Positions 25,170-37,169 are shown, counted from the first letter of the stretch. The stretch: 64,000 nucleotides of DNA from Sesamum alatum (GCA_034509735.1 JACGWO010000010.1:3720001-3784000), one strand, 5' to 3'. A program made the numbers and translations. The notes: generated from the sequence alone by a model not told the origin.

Positions 25170-28100
25170 ATGACGACCCGAATAGCGCCGGGTGTGGGTG
25201 CAAATCTTCTGGGCCAACACTCCGCCGAGCGCAACCAGGACGCCACCGTCTACGTCGGCAATCTCGACGCCAAAGTACTGATTTCTTTCCCCTTCTTAGC
25301 CTTTGGGAGTGCTTCATTAGGGTTCAGGAATTTCTTGCCAATATGTGAATATGGATTAGGGTTTCAGTTATTTTTTCAGCTTCCTCTGTTCTCTACTGTT
25401 TTTTGGATTTGTGATTGCTGCCATATTAGTAAGTATTTTGTTTACAAATGCATCGAAGTATTTATTGGTTGCAAATAAACATGGAGAAAATTGTGCAGGA
25501 AACTTGTTACTGGTGACAGGATAATCTAAAGATGTATGTTTACACAAAGGTTGCATTTTGTATGACTGAGATTGAATATTCCCCTAAGGTTTGTTTAATA
25601 CTTGTCAGGGAGTACTAACAGCTCAGGTAGTTTAGTTACATGCCCTGTGCCTTGGATATGAATCTAAGGCTGCTTTATGTGTCCTGTTGTCTGTACCAAG
25701 ACCAGCACTTCGACTCTGATGTGGTTGACCTACATTTATATGTTACCACTCCACTCTCTTTCATCGTGCAATACCTGTTGTACAAAATTGAAGGAAAAGA
25801 TGGAAAATCTCCCTGGTTTTATTGGCTGTCGGGCACACCTCTGTGTGCTATCTACAGTGTTGGCTTTAGAGTCAGATGGGAAGTAAGTCTTTCCCTTTTT
25901 GTGTGGTTGCAGGTTAGCGAAGAGTTATTATGGGAGCTCTTTGTGCAAGCAGGTCCAGTTGGTAAGTGAGATATTTAAACAATTGGAAGACACCGCTTAT
26001 CGGATTTCTTGTTTCTAAATTTTGTTCTATTCATTTACTTTTCTATGTGCCCGCATGTCTTGTGTTTCCAGTCAATGTCTACGTTCCTAAAGACCGAGTT
26101 ACAAATGCTCATCAAGGCTATGGCTTTGTGGAGTTCAGGAGCGAAGAAGATGCTGATTATGTAAGCACAATACTTGCCTTCTCAAATTTTGAACACCACA
26201 TCATTTTAACTGACTTCCTCCTCATGATTGCAATTGTTTTGATCAATGACCCCTTCCTGCAGGCAATTAAGGTGTTAAATATGATTAAACTGTATGGGAA
26301 GGCAATACGAGTGAATAAGGTTTGTCTGTGCTTCAGATGCATCTCCTCAATATTTTGCATGTTTTCATGGAGTCTGTTGACTTATGAGATGTCTTATTAT
26401 TGTTATTAATAAGAATCTCTTCTTACTACTATGATGCATGAAGACTTGTATAATCCTTTTGTTTGGTTTCCAGGCATCACAAGATAAAAAAAGTGTCGAT
26501 GTGGGAGCTAACCTTTTTATTGGGAATCTTGATCCTGTAAGAAATTCTATATATTAATTTTACTTCAGTTCTCCTTTTTTCTGTTTCTTCACTCTGTTTC
26601 CTGTCTGCATTTCAACTATTCTAAAGAAGGTCATATTGTATTTCAAATATTTTTCTTTGGAAGTCCTACTCTTTGTTGCATCAAAATTGTAAAAGTGCAT
26701 CTTAAGTTCTTAACTCTTCCCCTGTTTGCAGGATGTTGATGAGAAACTCCTGTATGACACTTTCAGTGCTTTTGGTGTCATTGTTACGAATCCAAAGGTA
26801 CTTCTGTCAGCTCTTTTGCTACTTTAAGTTCTGCTTTTGTGTCTATCAAGGGAAATATTATGCTTTGTTGTGTTGCTTGTAATATTGTTGGGGCTTTGTA
26901 ACTGAAAGTTCTTCCATTTACAGATTAAATCTGCTTGTTTCTTTAATTTCCAATGCTATTAATGTATTTTTCTGTAATTCTGTCCCTCTGTGCCTTTGTA
27001 CGTTTGTAAGTACATTCTGCTTGTCTTTTTCTTGATCTTCCTTTCCTTTCTTATCTTTTGGGTGAGTTGGGGGTACTAATACACGCATTGTACCATTGAA
27101 GTACTTGCTATATATTGCGCTGGTGTATAATAAAAATTAGGGTTTATTATAGTGACCTCCCTTGAGGGTTGGCTTAATTACGGATACCTCCTCGCATTTT
27201 CAAAAGGGATAATTACGCTTTCCTCCCTTGAGATTTGGTGTAATTACACATAGAGCCCCTGTGGTTTGGGAAATTACACCTAGTACCCTTATTTTAATTT
27301 CCATCCAACAAATAGATCCTTCAATTAATAAAATTGACAAAATTTGCTGACATCAGCAGAAAAATTGAATGAAAATCCATTTTTGCCCTTGGTTGACTTA
27401 TTGCAAGTCAAATAAATATATTTTTGATCAAACTACTCTTATACATTCCACACACTTATGCATGTGAGTTTGTTCTTATAATTAAATTAAATCATAAGAG
27501 TAAATAGTGTAATATATGTAATATATTCAAAGTATTATTATATTAAATAATTTTTAATTAATAAATAAATTAGATTGGTCAAAATAAATTTAGCTTTTAA
27601 CATATATATACACTATTATTATTTTTTATTTCGAACATTATTATACACTATAAAACTATAATTATACACTATATTATGTAATTTAACTAAATATTTAGAA
27701 GACATGTATTATGATAATTCAATTTTAAAAACATATCACTATGATAACATAAATATAGTATTTACATCCCTTTGAATATTTTAATAATAACAAAAAATAT
27801 TCCCTGCAATTTTGTCTTCTTAGTCTAAAGCGTCTGCTCAATTGTACACCTATAGGGCGCCAATTATGTCTTTTTAGTCTTTTAAATTTTCATGTTCTTT
27901 TTAGCCACATATTATGGGTGGAAAGGTAAATTGATTACTTTTGTTAGGGGTTTTTGACATCTTTTATAACTAGGGGTACTAGGTGTAATTTTTCAAACCA
28001 CAGGAGGTCTACATGTAATTACACCAAACCACAGGGGAGGGGAGTGTAATTATCCCTTTTAAAAAATTACAAATACCCTCCTGAAGTTTGTAAGTTTTAA

Positions 28101-31100
28101 CCATAGGCTTGAAATTGTTCATTTTGCGCTTGAATTTTTTTAAAAAATTGTAGAAAAATCAGTCGAGGCAAGTTACATTATTGCTCCTCTGTGTAAAACG
28201 TAAGAAACTTCTTCCTGCGCATTTTAGTTAAAAAAACTCAGAAAATTTTAAAAGTTAATTAAAAATCAGTTTGTATAAAGGCATTTTGGTCAGTTCTCCC
28301 ATAAAAATGGATGGAAATGGGTTATTTGTTAGACGGTTACAAACCTCGATAGGGTATTTGTACTTTTTGAAAAAGCGAGGGGTATCTGTACTTATATCAA
28401 ACCTCATAGGAGGTCATTCTAAATCACCCTAAAAATTATGATAAAACTTAAAACTGAAGGAAAACAGAGGAAATAGGAGATGGACAAATGCATTACAAGA
28501 ATGCAGACTACTATTCGTTGACGCAGTTTCTTTTCCTTTCTTATTGAGTTAGAAGAAACTATAAACTGAAACTAGTTCCTTTTCTTAGCCGAGCAAAGAT
28601 ATCTCTTTGTTTGTCCTTCATCTATATTCTCCATTCCCATTGTGTTCTGAATCTTCCGATCAACGTCTTCTCTCCCTCACATTCCAGAACTGGGTGCTTA
28701 TTTACCACTATATTGTGAATTTGTGATGGTAAGGTAGGTGGCTGTAGAATTACTATTAACATTCTGGAATTGGATCAGCAATTATTGTAGTATTCCATAG
28801 TTGCTTGCTTCTCTTTTTGCTTGGCTGTAGCTTTTAGTTTTCATTTGGTTCTGTGACTTTTCGAAGTAGGATTTAATAGGTTTCTGGTTGTCTTCAGGAT
28901 ATAAAGTTAATTTGTTGTATGTGGCTGATTTCATGAACCTTACTGATATTTATATGGTTACATTCTCTCTGTGAGATCTCGTAGATTTCAGAGTTGTACT
29001 CGGAGTTGTATGCTTCATCAACACTTTTTCATATCCTTAGGGTCTTTGATGCATTAGGTCCATCTATGCTGCCACTCACCATCATTGCCAGATCTTTCTA
29101 TTTTGTGAGAAATGGAAACCTTTTGCTGATTAATCACCTTTTGTTGTCCCGGCAGATCATGAGAGATCCAGAGACTGGAAATTCACGTGGTTTTGGTTTT
29201 ATTAGTTATGATTCCTTTGAGGCTTCTGATGCTGCTATTGAGGTAAGTTTGTCCATCCAACGCTATGCTTGTGCCGGCTAAAAACATTCATATGGATATT
29301 ACTATCACCTTCAAACTTCTAAATAACTGGTCATTCAGTTAATTCAACAAAGGCACATGTCTTGTGATATGACATACGAAAAGTGCATTCTTCTCTTTTA
29401 TCAAGTAGTGGTGTCAAACTTCTGGAAACTAATTGTTTGAAACATATATACTGAGAGGTTTTGTAATTAAGAGTTTCAGTTTACTTTCGTATTACCATCA
29501 TGAGATTAGGTATACATCTTCCTATCTTTATATGTAATGCTAGAACCATATCTTTAAAGCAAGCATCCTCAGACCAAGATTCCACCAAACCTTGTTGTGG
29601 TTGAGTAATCATTTTAATGTGTGACCTGGATGCACCTTAAACGTAATATTTTCTTCACGGGGCCTTGTGTCGGTGCTTGGCTCTCATCCTTGGCAAGATG
29701 GTGCTACTGGGATGGTGGATTAGCATGTCATTTATGAGAGAATGAATGTTCATATTGAGATGAATGTTCATATTGAGATGATTTATTCTATCTGACCTGG
29801 ATCTTACCTCTGCTCTTTTCCTGTGTGCAACATTTCCAGACATTCCTGGAAAAGAAAATACCAAATATTACCTTGGGATTTGAAGGAATAACTCTGATTT
29901 TTGCATGTGATGCTTAGATTATTAATTTTTGAACTTAATAACCTGTCTCTGCAGACAATGAATGGCCAGTATCTCTGCAATCGTCAGATTACAGTGTCTT
30001 ATGCATACAAGAAAGACACAAAAGGAGAACGCCATGGCACGCCTGCAGGTGAAGTTCCTTGTTGATATCTCTCTCTGCCGCTCAGACTCATTGTAGTTTT
30101 TGATAAGGAAGTAGAAATGCAGTTTAAGTTGCTGCATCATCTCCCCTGTCTTGTTAGAAAGTTATGTTCTTGATAGTAGCTCGAGATCTTTATTATCGTC
30201 TTATCTTTTGCCATCTTAATAGGACATGTGCATTTCTTTGGGCTATTTAGTATCATCGGAAGTTGGAGTATGTGGAAATTAGGCAATGGGAAGTAGGAAG
30301 GAAAATAACTTGTTTGGGTGGCTGGTGGGACAATTTGGGAGGGACAGGGATGTGAGGAGCGGAGGAATTACTTATTTTCAAATCGAACTGACATGCAACA
30401 AGTTTCTCAACCATATTTTTGCTTTTCCTCCCTATTTTCCTCTATACCAACTTCAGAATTTTTTGGTTATAACAATGGTCTTTTAGTTACTAGGGAGAAA
30501 GCCGCATGTCGAACTTGTACCATATAATGTCTTGATATGTGTCTCCTGAATGTGATAATCATAGTTCTTCATGCTCTATGACAGTTGTAACGGTGAGATC
30601 CCATTTGATGTCCTTTGTATCATAATATGTTGCACTGAGCAAGAACCATCATGCAGCTGGTGTACCTACTTTATTCCCTGCTTTTTGTCATCCACATGAT
30701 GGACCAGCCTACCCTAATTCTTGGGACTCTAATTTTCGTTATTAGGTTGTCACTTGTTCTACCTTATCACCATGTCACTGCTCAGTCCTCCAACATTTCT
30801 CCCGAACCCACTGTTTGTTAACTGGAGCACATTGAGTTCCCCTTCAGCATATCAAGCTTTGCCGTACCCACATGCCAGTTCAATACTCTGAAAATATCAG
30901 GGTTACAATCCTATATTGCCATGACTGCGTAGCAGCATCACATGCATATACTATTGGCTAGTCCATGAAATTGTCTTAAGAGAGCATTCATTCAACATAT
31001 GACAAACACCTTCAAACCCATGAAATAAAAGATAAGCATATTAACATATCGAACTTTTATATATATATATATATATATATTGGTAGTCCTGAAGAATGTA

Positions 31101-31662
31101 TCTTACTTATATTTGTGCTTGCTTAACATGTCTATTTATTTTTGTCTATTGTTGAACTGCAGAAAGAGTTCTGGCTGCAAGTAATCCAGCTACACAGAAA
31201 AATAGGCCTCATACTATGTTTGCAAGTGGACCTCCAACACTTCCTCCACAGCCAAATGGCACTGTCAATGCTCCAGCACCACCAAGGCCCTTTGCAAACG
31301 GCGCCGTTCCTCCAGCGCCTATTCCAGCACTTCGGCCACCTCCTCCACAGCCTCCACAGCCCATGTATCCTCCGGCACAGATGCCTGGACAATCTTGGCA
31401 GGGCCAGCCACCTCAACCTGGTTCTACTGGTATTCCTCCACCGATGCAGCAGTTCAGGAGCATGCCGCCACCACCTCCTCCCCAAGTTTCTCCAGGTCTT
31501 GTGAGGCCGCCACCACCTCCTGCCGGACTTGTTGCCCCACCTGTTTGGCGGCCACCACCACCACCACCTCAGCAGCTCACTGGTGGACCACATTCTATGC
31601 AACATATGTCGATGGCCCCACCTCAACAATTAAGCATGCCCCCACCACCACCACCGCAGTAA
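25170..31662 (+). CDS. SF3B4: Splicing factor 3B subunit 4 (SF3b49/SAP49)
   Basis: Subunit of the SF3b complex of U2 snRNP in the nucleus, which contacts pre-mRNA upstream of the branch site and helps anchor U2. Inferred coding exons: 25170-25274, 25913-25961, 26072-26160, 26263-26319, 26474-26536, 26732-26797, 29156-29242, 29955-30048, 31163-31662. All junctions are GT-AG and in phase, giving 369 aa, close to the usual plant length. RRM1 (about residues 25-103) has [10 protein letters not shown] and [10 protein letters not shown]2 (about 113-190) has [17 protein letters not shown] and SRGFGFISY. The C-terminal third is Pro-rich with PPPPPP runs, and Met/Gln near the end. The ATG is preceded by a T/C-rich leader. 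Intron 6 is 2.4 kb because of nested MITEs. Confidence 0.96.
27140..28429. mobile_element. MULE-like MITE in SF3B4 intron 6, host of a nested element
   Basis: Outer element from GGGTTTATTATAGTGACC to GGTCATTCTAAATCACCC. It is bounded by a perfect 9-bp duplication TAAAAATTA (27131-27139 and 28430-28438). It belongs to the family seen at 1-1495. Its body is interrupted at 27206-28056. Confidence 0.85.
27206..28056. mobile_element. Nested GGGATAATTAC-family MITE
   Basis: From GGGATAATTACGCTTTCC to GAGTGTAATTATCCC, with flanks TTTTCAAAA (27197-27205) and TTTTAAAAA (28057-28065), 8 of 9 matching. It is inserted inside the outer MITE within SF3B4 intron 6. It is the most complete copy in the window of the family also seen at 5313 and 24375. 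Confidence 0.8.
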
Positions 31663-32550
31663 TATTCTGGTTGTCAATTTAGTTGCTTAGCTTTGGAACC
31701 TTTACTCTTTCATTGTAAAATGCTTTCCATCATTATTCAAACTGTTGCTAAAATCTATACAGGTGATATTGTGGTTGGTCCTTATTTGCCAAATCTGGAG
31801 TTTTTTCTTCACTATTTTCTGCCTTTTGCTTTTGTTATTCTTTATGGTCAAAGGCATTACTATCACAGTATTCCACTTGTGCATTCAATTATGCAGCAGA
31901 TACTTTAATCCAATAAAAATAGGTTTTTGTTGGATTTTCAATCTTGTCCTGACTTGTGTGTTGATTCTCATGTAGTTAGACCTTGGTTCTTGGCGATAGA
32001 CTTGTGTGCTGATTCTCATGTGGTTATATCTTGGTTTTTGGCGACAGTAGGACTCACACATGATGCAGGCACAATTTTCTCGATAAATAACCAAAATCTG
32101 CCACCTGATAGCAACATGGTAGGAGTTGAAGATTTGATACTCTTTTCTTAGTTAGTGTAGTATTAAAGGAAAAAATTAACTAATAAGCGCTAAATAGAAC
32201 TTGATGAGCATCAGAATAACATAGAAGAAGCCGAAAAGTTAGTATTCTTTTATTAATTAGTATAATATTAATCATAAATTAATTAGTAAGACTTAAAGAT
32301 AATTGAATTATATGCCAACCTTTAAAGAAAATGATACAACAAGAACATTTAAGTTCAACTCAAACATGAAATTATAGGGTTTGCTGTTCGACTGTTAAAA
32401 TCTCATTTATGCGTATTTTTCCACATGAAATAATTATCTATCTATTTATTAGCTTATTTTTTGAGTTCCATGCGTGTATCAAAATGACTCAATTATAATT
32501 TTTTGAAAAAAAATAATGTTTAACTATAAATTAAGTAAAGAACAAGTTGT
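31663..32550. other. SF3B4 3' region with a small tandem duplication
   Basis: The SF3B4 3' UTR and downstream sequence. At about 31949-32047 a unit of roughly 57 bp, recognised by GACTTGTGTG(T/C)TGATTCTCATGT and CTTGG(T/C)T(C/T)TTGGCGA, is present twice in tandem. No further gene was recognised. Confidence 0.55.
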
Positions 32551-32805
32551 GAGAAAATTGTAATTTTAGTCCCAAAGTATATGGTGGTTTGTAATATTAA
32601 TTCTATATTTATCAAAATAGTCAATATTAGTCCCACATTTTAGGATAACATAGCAAAGTTAGTCCCACCGTAAAAAAATTTATAACTTTTGGGCTTTGCA
32701 ACGTTTTCCTAAAATATGGAATTAATGTTGTCTGTTTCAAAAAGTATGAGACTAATATTGTAAATCAGCTTATATTTTGAAAACGAAATTGTAATTTTCT
32801 CATGA
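32551..32805. mobile_element. Small inverted-repeat MITE
   Basis: The left end GAGAAAATTGTAATTTTAGT pairs with the right end AAATTGTAATTTTCTC. Further inside, the phrase TAATATTAGTCCC recurs on both arms in opposite orientation. The roughly 255-bp non-coding unit is a typical fold-back MITE. The superfamily was not determined. Confidence 0.6.
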
Positions 32806-33062
32806 AGTGATTATAATTATGTCCCCATTGTAGCATCAATTTTTTTCATCCAAATTTACTTTGAAATTGTGGTTGCTAGGGATTCTAAGCAAGAATGGTA
32901 TGGGGGTCACACGCTAGACTCAGCAGCTGACCCAGAGATCAACGACATCGTTTTGGTCGAGGACTATAATAAGTGAATTTCTTGTTTCCTATCTGAAAAA
33001 GTGATCAAATGTAGTTTACTCAATCTTATATCTTTCAGCTCTTTTACTTTCATCTTTCTGAA

Positions 33063-33150
33063 TTAGGGGATTTTTCATCTCTTGTTAATCCCAATTAGGG
33101 AAATTTTCTGAATTAATCATCTCTTGTTAATCCCAATTAGGGGATTTTTC
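33063..33150. repeat. Short tandem duplication, about 50 bp
   Basis: The phrase TCATCTCTTGTTAATCCCAA followed by TTAGGG is present twice within 90 bp, with short linking sequence. Simple local duplication. Confidence 0.7.
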
Positions 33151-33239
33151 ATCCTGCAATGCGACAATATGAGTGATTGAGTAGGATTTTGATCAATAAA
33201 ATGTAGATATGTGTAAATGCGAGGTGCACTGTACATTCA

Positions 33240-33440
33240 GTTATGATTGCTCGAGAGTCAAAGTCCCATAACGTCCTAACAACGACGGATCCATGTCAGT
33301 TCCACTAGTCATGGATGACGGTGATGTTTGAAACTCAAAGTCCTGAAACCTCCTAATGATGATGGATATAGGTGAGGTCCATCGGACATAAATGGTTGTG
33401 ATTATTTGAGATTCGAAGTCCTAGAACCATCTGACAATTA
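33240..33440. repeat. Three degenerate tandem units of about 70-80 bp
   Basis: Each unit contains a GA(G/A)-(A/T)(T/C)(T/C)-(A/G)AAGTCC core (GAGAGTCAAAGTCCCATAA, GAAACTCAAAGTCCTGAAAC, GAGATTCGAAGTCCTAGAAC), followed by CCTCCTAA-like sequence. Units are strongly diverged. They abut the Ca2+-ATPase fragment. Confidence 0.55.
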
Positions 33441-33454
33441 GTCAAACATTACAT

Positions 33455-33720
33455 CTATGGAGAATTCTTCGCCTCGAGCTCCCTTGAGTTGAACTGATTG
33501 AACACTTGCAAGAGGACAAGAGTGGTGAAGATAAGTGTGTCAATGACATTTTCCCCTTGAACTTTAAGGCCAAAATGACTGTTATCTGATATGAAGCTTG
33601 GCCTAATATACGTACTATGTTTCTCCCCATGATGTTTCGTGATGAGTGGGTCGGACAGACCTATAGGTGGCTTGCTCACAAGTTCATCGGTTGGCTTGTC
33701 TGTCGCCAAACGTATCGATA
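33455..33720 (-). pseudogene. Fragment of an autoinhibited Ca2+-ATPase (ACA-type P-type ATPase)
   Basis: Read on the minus strand, two overlapping frames carry signatures of the C-terminal membrane half of plasma-membrane-type Ca2+ pumps. One has LATDKPTDELVSKPP then PLITK. The next frame has MGRNIVRILGQASYQITVIL. The first frame then resumes with DTLIFTTLVLLQVFNQFN, the family motif DTLIFNTFVLCQVFNEFN. The frame switches twice. The catalytic P-domain and the rest of the pump are missing. About 85 codons remain. This is an isolated gene fragment, not a functional pump. Confidence 0.85.
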
Positions 33721-33925
33721 ATCAGATATGCTCGTTGCCATATCTTTTGTTGTTTGCTGAAATCTCCCACTTGCCTCGTTATCAAGAACTAGAGCTTGTC
33801 CAGTATTATCATAGTAATGCGAGCATGACGGAAGAATTGGTGTCAATCTCCTCTCCAGTGCACATGGATCATATTCATATTATCTTGCCGTGTTTTAACT
33901 GAAATCCCTGTTCTTTTCTTCTCAG

Positions 33926-34007
33926 GGCAGGATGCTTCCACATCAAGAACAGACAGAGCACGCGTGCTGCTGTTCGTTTCCTTGTTCAAGTCCACAACAG
34001 CCCACAA
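33926..34007 (+). pseudogene. Orphan exon-like segment 1
   Basis: It is preceded by a pyrimidine tract and TTCTCAG and followed by a consensus GTAAGT donor. Read with a one-base entry phase it encodes AGCFHIKNRQSTRAAVRFLV followed by QVHNSPQ and ends on a codon boundary, matching the phase-0 start of the segment at 34987. I do not recognise the protein. It may be an exon of an unrecognised gene or a decayed remnant. It lies upstream of the DUF247 gene and just after the antisense Ca2+-ATPase fragment. Confidence 0.4.
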
Positions 34008-34986
34008 GTAAGTTGCATCATCCACTGGATCAACTGAGAACAACTTGTGCACACTACCTCTTGTGAGACTGATCCACTGGATCTGAGTGCATCATGGTAC
34101 CTGTGCCACTACGTGGAGCTCGACGTGCCGCCCTGATGCTGGTGGTAGAGGTGATGGTGTGCTGCTTTTTCAAGGATTTGTGGTTGAAAATGTGCATGCA
34201 ACGGCCAGGTTTCAGCCTCTCTGTTACTTTTAGCAGTTCTGTTTTCTTTCACCTTCCGAACTTCCCAAACCGCGTAAAAACCAGATTAGGGGCCCTTAAT
34301 TGTCAGAGATTACTTGTTCTATGTTATCTGTAATAAGAACTTAGAGTGGATGAGAAAATATAAAATTTAATACTCAATAAAGTTCAAGAACCACAAACGA
34401 CCCCAACGAAATATAATATTTTTCGCCACCTAGAGTGAACTATGAAGCTCCTTAGATGTTTCCTTTAGGCCTTTGCATTGATCTCTCAGCGGGCGCCACC
34501 ACGCGTACACTCCAACTATTTTCCTAGGACTTCCTTACAATTTTCAGTGATTCTGGTGGGATATTTGTCATCGATAGTAAGTTAATTTCCAAAAGATAAC
34601 GTAGTATCTTGTGACGTTTTCTGCCAGATAAGTTCACCGATGCTGTTTCAGCGCTCACACGCCTTCACATCGACGTTCCAAATTAGCATTCCTTCACAAA
34701 GATTAGGAAAAGAAATGAAAAAATTAGTTCTTTGAACCAATTCTTGAAGCTTTCTACTAAAATAAGTAGAATTTGTTAGGACAATCATATGATCATGTAA
34801 TGTAGCAGAAACATGTCAGCAATTTCAGCCAAGAAAGTTGGTTTGTCCAGATAGAAAAGTTACCTCTTACTGATAATGAATTAGTTAAACAAATCTCTGA
34901 TGTGGGCACACCGAAATTATTGAAAACATGAACCCCAAAACTTTCCAAGTATTTTACTTGAAACAATTGTTTCTTTTCTCTGTCAG

Positions 34987-35094
34987 GCCTTAAAAACTGC
35001 TGCTTTTCTTGATTCCATCACTTCTCTTGCATTATCGGAAGAAGCGGATTGGCTGAACGTCCGTATCCTCGTCCTCGACTTCTATATTAATCTG
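34987..35094 (+). pseudogene. Orphan exon-like segment 2
   Basis: Exactly 36 codons bounded by a strong acceptor (TTTCTTTTCTCTGTCAG) and a GTGAGT donor, phase 0 at both ends. It encodes ALKTAAFLDSITSLALSEEA then DWLNVRILVLDFYINL. A TTTCTGCAG acceptor near 35243 would continue with QVFGLICAYVTC to a stop. The family is unrecognised. It could be an independent gene end, or a 5' exon of the DUF247 transcript. Confidence 0.45.
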
Positions 35095-35348
35095 GTGAGT
35101 TACCCTTTTACTCATTTTAGATCTTCCTGTCCAGAGTCCAGACCGAACTGACCGTTTCGTCTGAGTTAGTCTGGAAGATTCTTGTTTTGTTCCTCTGTTT
35201 ACTATTGTATGCAATTCAAGGGGTTGTTTGTTCTGTTTCTGCAGCAAGTATTTGGTCTAATCTGTGCTTATGTTACCTGTACAATTACAGATATGTGTGT
35301 TGGATCTTGACATCTTGCTGCAGTAATTTCTGTTAGCAGAGAATCCAA

Positions 35349-36641
35349 ATGTCTGAGGGATCAGCTGACAGTGTCATAATTCATATCCACTGTCAGCTCG
35401 ATGACTTGCCCTCGACACCCTCGACGCCCACTATCTTTAGAGTCAATGGTCATCTACGACACGATAAATGGGACAACGTTTACGATCCAGAAATACTTGC
35501 TGTTGGCCCTTATCACCGTGGGATTTCTAGATTGCAGAATATGCAACAGCATAAGTACAGGTACCTAAAGCGATTTCTTAAACGTAAAAACGAGCAAAGT
35601 GTGGAGAGATATGTCATTGCCGTGGCGGCTATGGAAAAACGGGCACGAAAATGTTATGCCGGCCCTCTTGATCTTGAAGAAAACGCATTCGTGACAATGA
35701 TGTTACTTGATGGATTCTTTCTCATTGAACTGTTTCGCTATAGTGGTTTCAAGCATCTGATAGACGCCGATGATCCTATTTTCAGACACGAAAGGATTTT
35801 GAGCCAATTGCACCACGACATTCTTTTGCTCGAGAACCAGCTTCCGTTTTTCGTCCTGAATCAGCTGTTCAACATGACCAAGACCGACGAGGATCCAAAC
35901 GACGACCTGATCGCTCTTGCTTTGCATTTTTTCAACGGTATGTTTCCAAACTTGTCTATATCAAGAGTCCTAACAAGATTGCCTATCAAGAACATCGACC
36001 ATCTTTGTGGCCTAATTCACGACGTTTGGTGCCTTCCTTTCACCGAAACAATCTCACATACGAGCAATGAAAGAGACAAGTGGGATAACATAAACTCCGT
36101 CTCCGGCCTCCTGGAGGCAGGATTAAAGTTCAGAAAGGCGAAAGGAAACAACAGCCCGATGGACATCAAATTCGTAAACGGCGTGCTCAGGATTCCAGAG
36201 TTGATGATATACGACGAGACAGAGTCACAATTCATGAACCTAATAGCATATGAACAACTCCTGCCCGATGGGGAACGAAGATACGTCTCAGACTACACGT
36301 TCTTCATGCATTGTCTCATTAACACCTCAAAGGACGTCGAGCTACTACGTAGTCGTGGGATAATAGAAAACTGTTTGGGGAACGACGAAGAAGTCTGCGT
36401 GATGTTCAATCGTTTGGGAAGAAACATACTAACATCTTCGGATTTCTGTTATTCCCAAGTCTTCTGCAGTGTGAACAGACACTGTCAGCGTCGTTCCAAG
36501 AAATGGAAGGCAAATTTGCGTAGGAATTACTTCAGTAGCCCATGGTCGATCATCTCGTTTCTTGCTGCCTTTGCGCTGCTAGTTCTCACCTTCATGCAGA
36601 CGACATATACTGTTCTTACGTACTACAATCGAAAGGGGTGA
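35349..36641 (+). CDS. DUF247 (UPF0481) plant membrane-anchored protein
   Basis: Intronless 430-aa protein of the plant-specific DUF247 family. Molecular function is mostly unknown; some grass members act in self-incompatibility. Family landmarks in order: VYDPEILAVGPYHRG (about residues 44-58), VTMMLLDGFFLIELFRY (about 115-131), RHERILSQLHHDILLLENQL (about 146-165), FFVLNQLF, and an FMNLIAYEQ-type motif (about 302-310). A single C-terminal hydrophobic segment, IISFLAAFALLVLTFMQTTY (about 402-421), fits a C-tail anchor. Length is normal and no break is seen. The ATG at 35349 gives the expected short N-terminus. A CTGCAG acceptor-like site just upstream (about 35324) allows a 5' UTR intron. 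Confidence 0.92.
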   Translation: MSEGSADSVIIHIHCQLDDLPSTPSTPTIFRVNGHLRHDKWDNVYDPEILAVGPYHRGISRLQNMQQHKYRYLKRFLKRKNEQSVERYVIAVAAMEKRARKCYAGPLDLEENAFVTMMLLDGFFLIELFRYSGFKHLIDADDPIFRHERILSQLHHDILLLENQLPFFVLNQLFNMTKTDEDPNDDLIALALHFFNGMFPNLSISRVLTRLPIKNIDHLCGLIHDVWCLPFTETISHTSNERDKWDNINSVSGLLEAGLKFRKAKGNNSPMDIKFVNGVLRIPELMIYDETESQFMNLIAYEQLLPDGERRYVSDYTFFMHCLINTSKDVELLRSRGIIENCLGNDEEVCVMFNRLGRNILTSSDFCYSQVFCSVNRHCQRRSKKWKANLRRNYFSSPWSIISFLAAFALLVLTFMQTTYTVLTYYNRKG

Positions 36642-37160
36642 TTGCTAACATTGTTGTCGAACTAATGGTGACTGATGTGGCTTGCGAATCGATCGGTGCC
36701 TCGTTGAGGAGGCATTGAGATTTATAAACCACTCAAACTCTTCGTCTTCAACCGATATGGGACACTTGCTACATCAGTGATTGAAGCCAAGATTTGATGC
36801 CGAACGAATGATTTGCTATGTATATAGTGTGTTCATTGTTGTAATAATTATGTAATGATCTTAGGATGTCTACTTGTGGTATAATGTGAAACACTATATT
36901 CATACATAGGTATGTGTAGATTTATTGTTCAAATTAGGTTTGGTCGAATTAAATAAATCACATAAGAAGTGTGATATACTTGCCTTGTAATTGGTCATTT
37001 TTCTTGAACTGTACACCAAACATACGACACGTATATTATACTTATCATATAATTTATCCAGGTATGATATTCAAACTTGATTTGAATTAGAATTTCCCAT
37101 GACTAAACTTATTTAGCTGGTGTGGAGCCTGAAATTGTAGCGTATTGTCATATTTGTTGG
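36642..37160. other. DUF247 3' region
   Basis: AT-rich 3' UTR and intergenic sequence up to the first target-site copy of the composite insertion. No gene was seen. Confidence 0.5.
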
Positions 37161-37169
37161 ATAATTGAA

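Noticed and set aside
31132..31629. Minus-strand Trp/Arg-rich ORF and a second plus-strand frame at 31395-31682
   Set aside because: Both are shadows of the Pro-rich last exon of SF3B4 (CCACC repeats).
33843..34052. Minus-strand ORF with VDDATYLWAVVDLNKE
   Set aside because: It has no ATG (starts at GTG), and the plus strand over the same bases has a pyrimidine tract, acceptor, donor and matching phase, so the plus reading is preferred.
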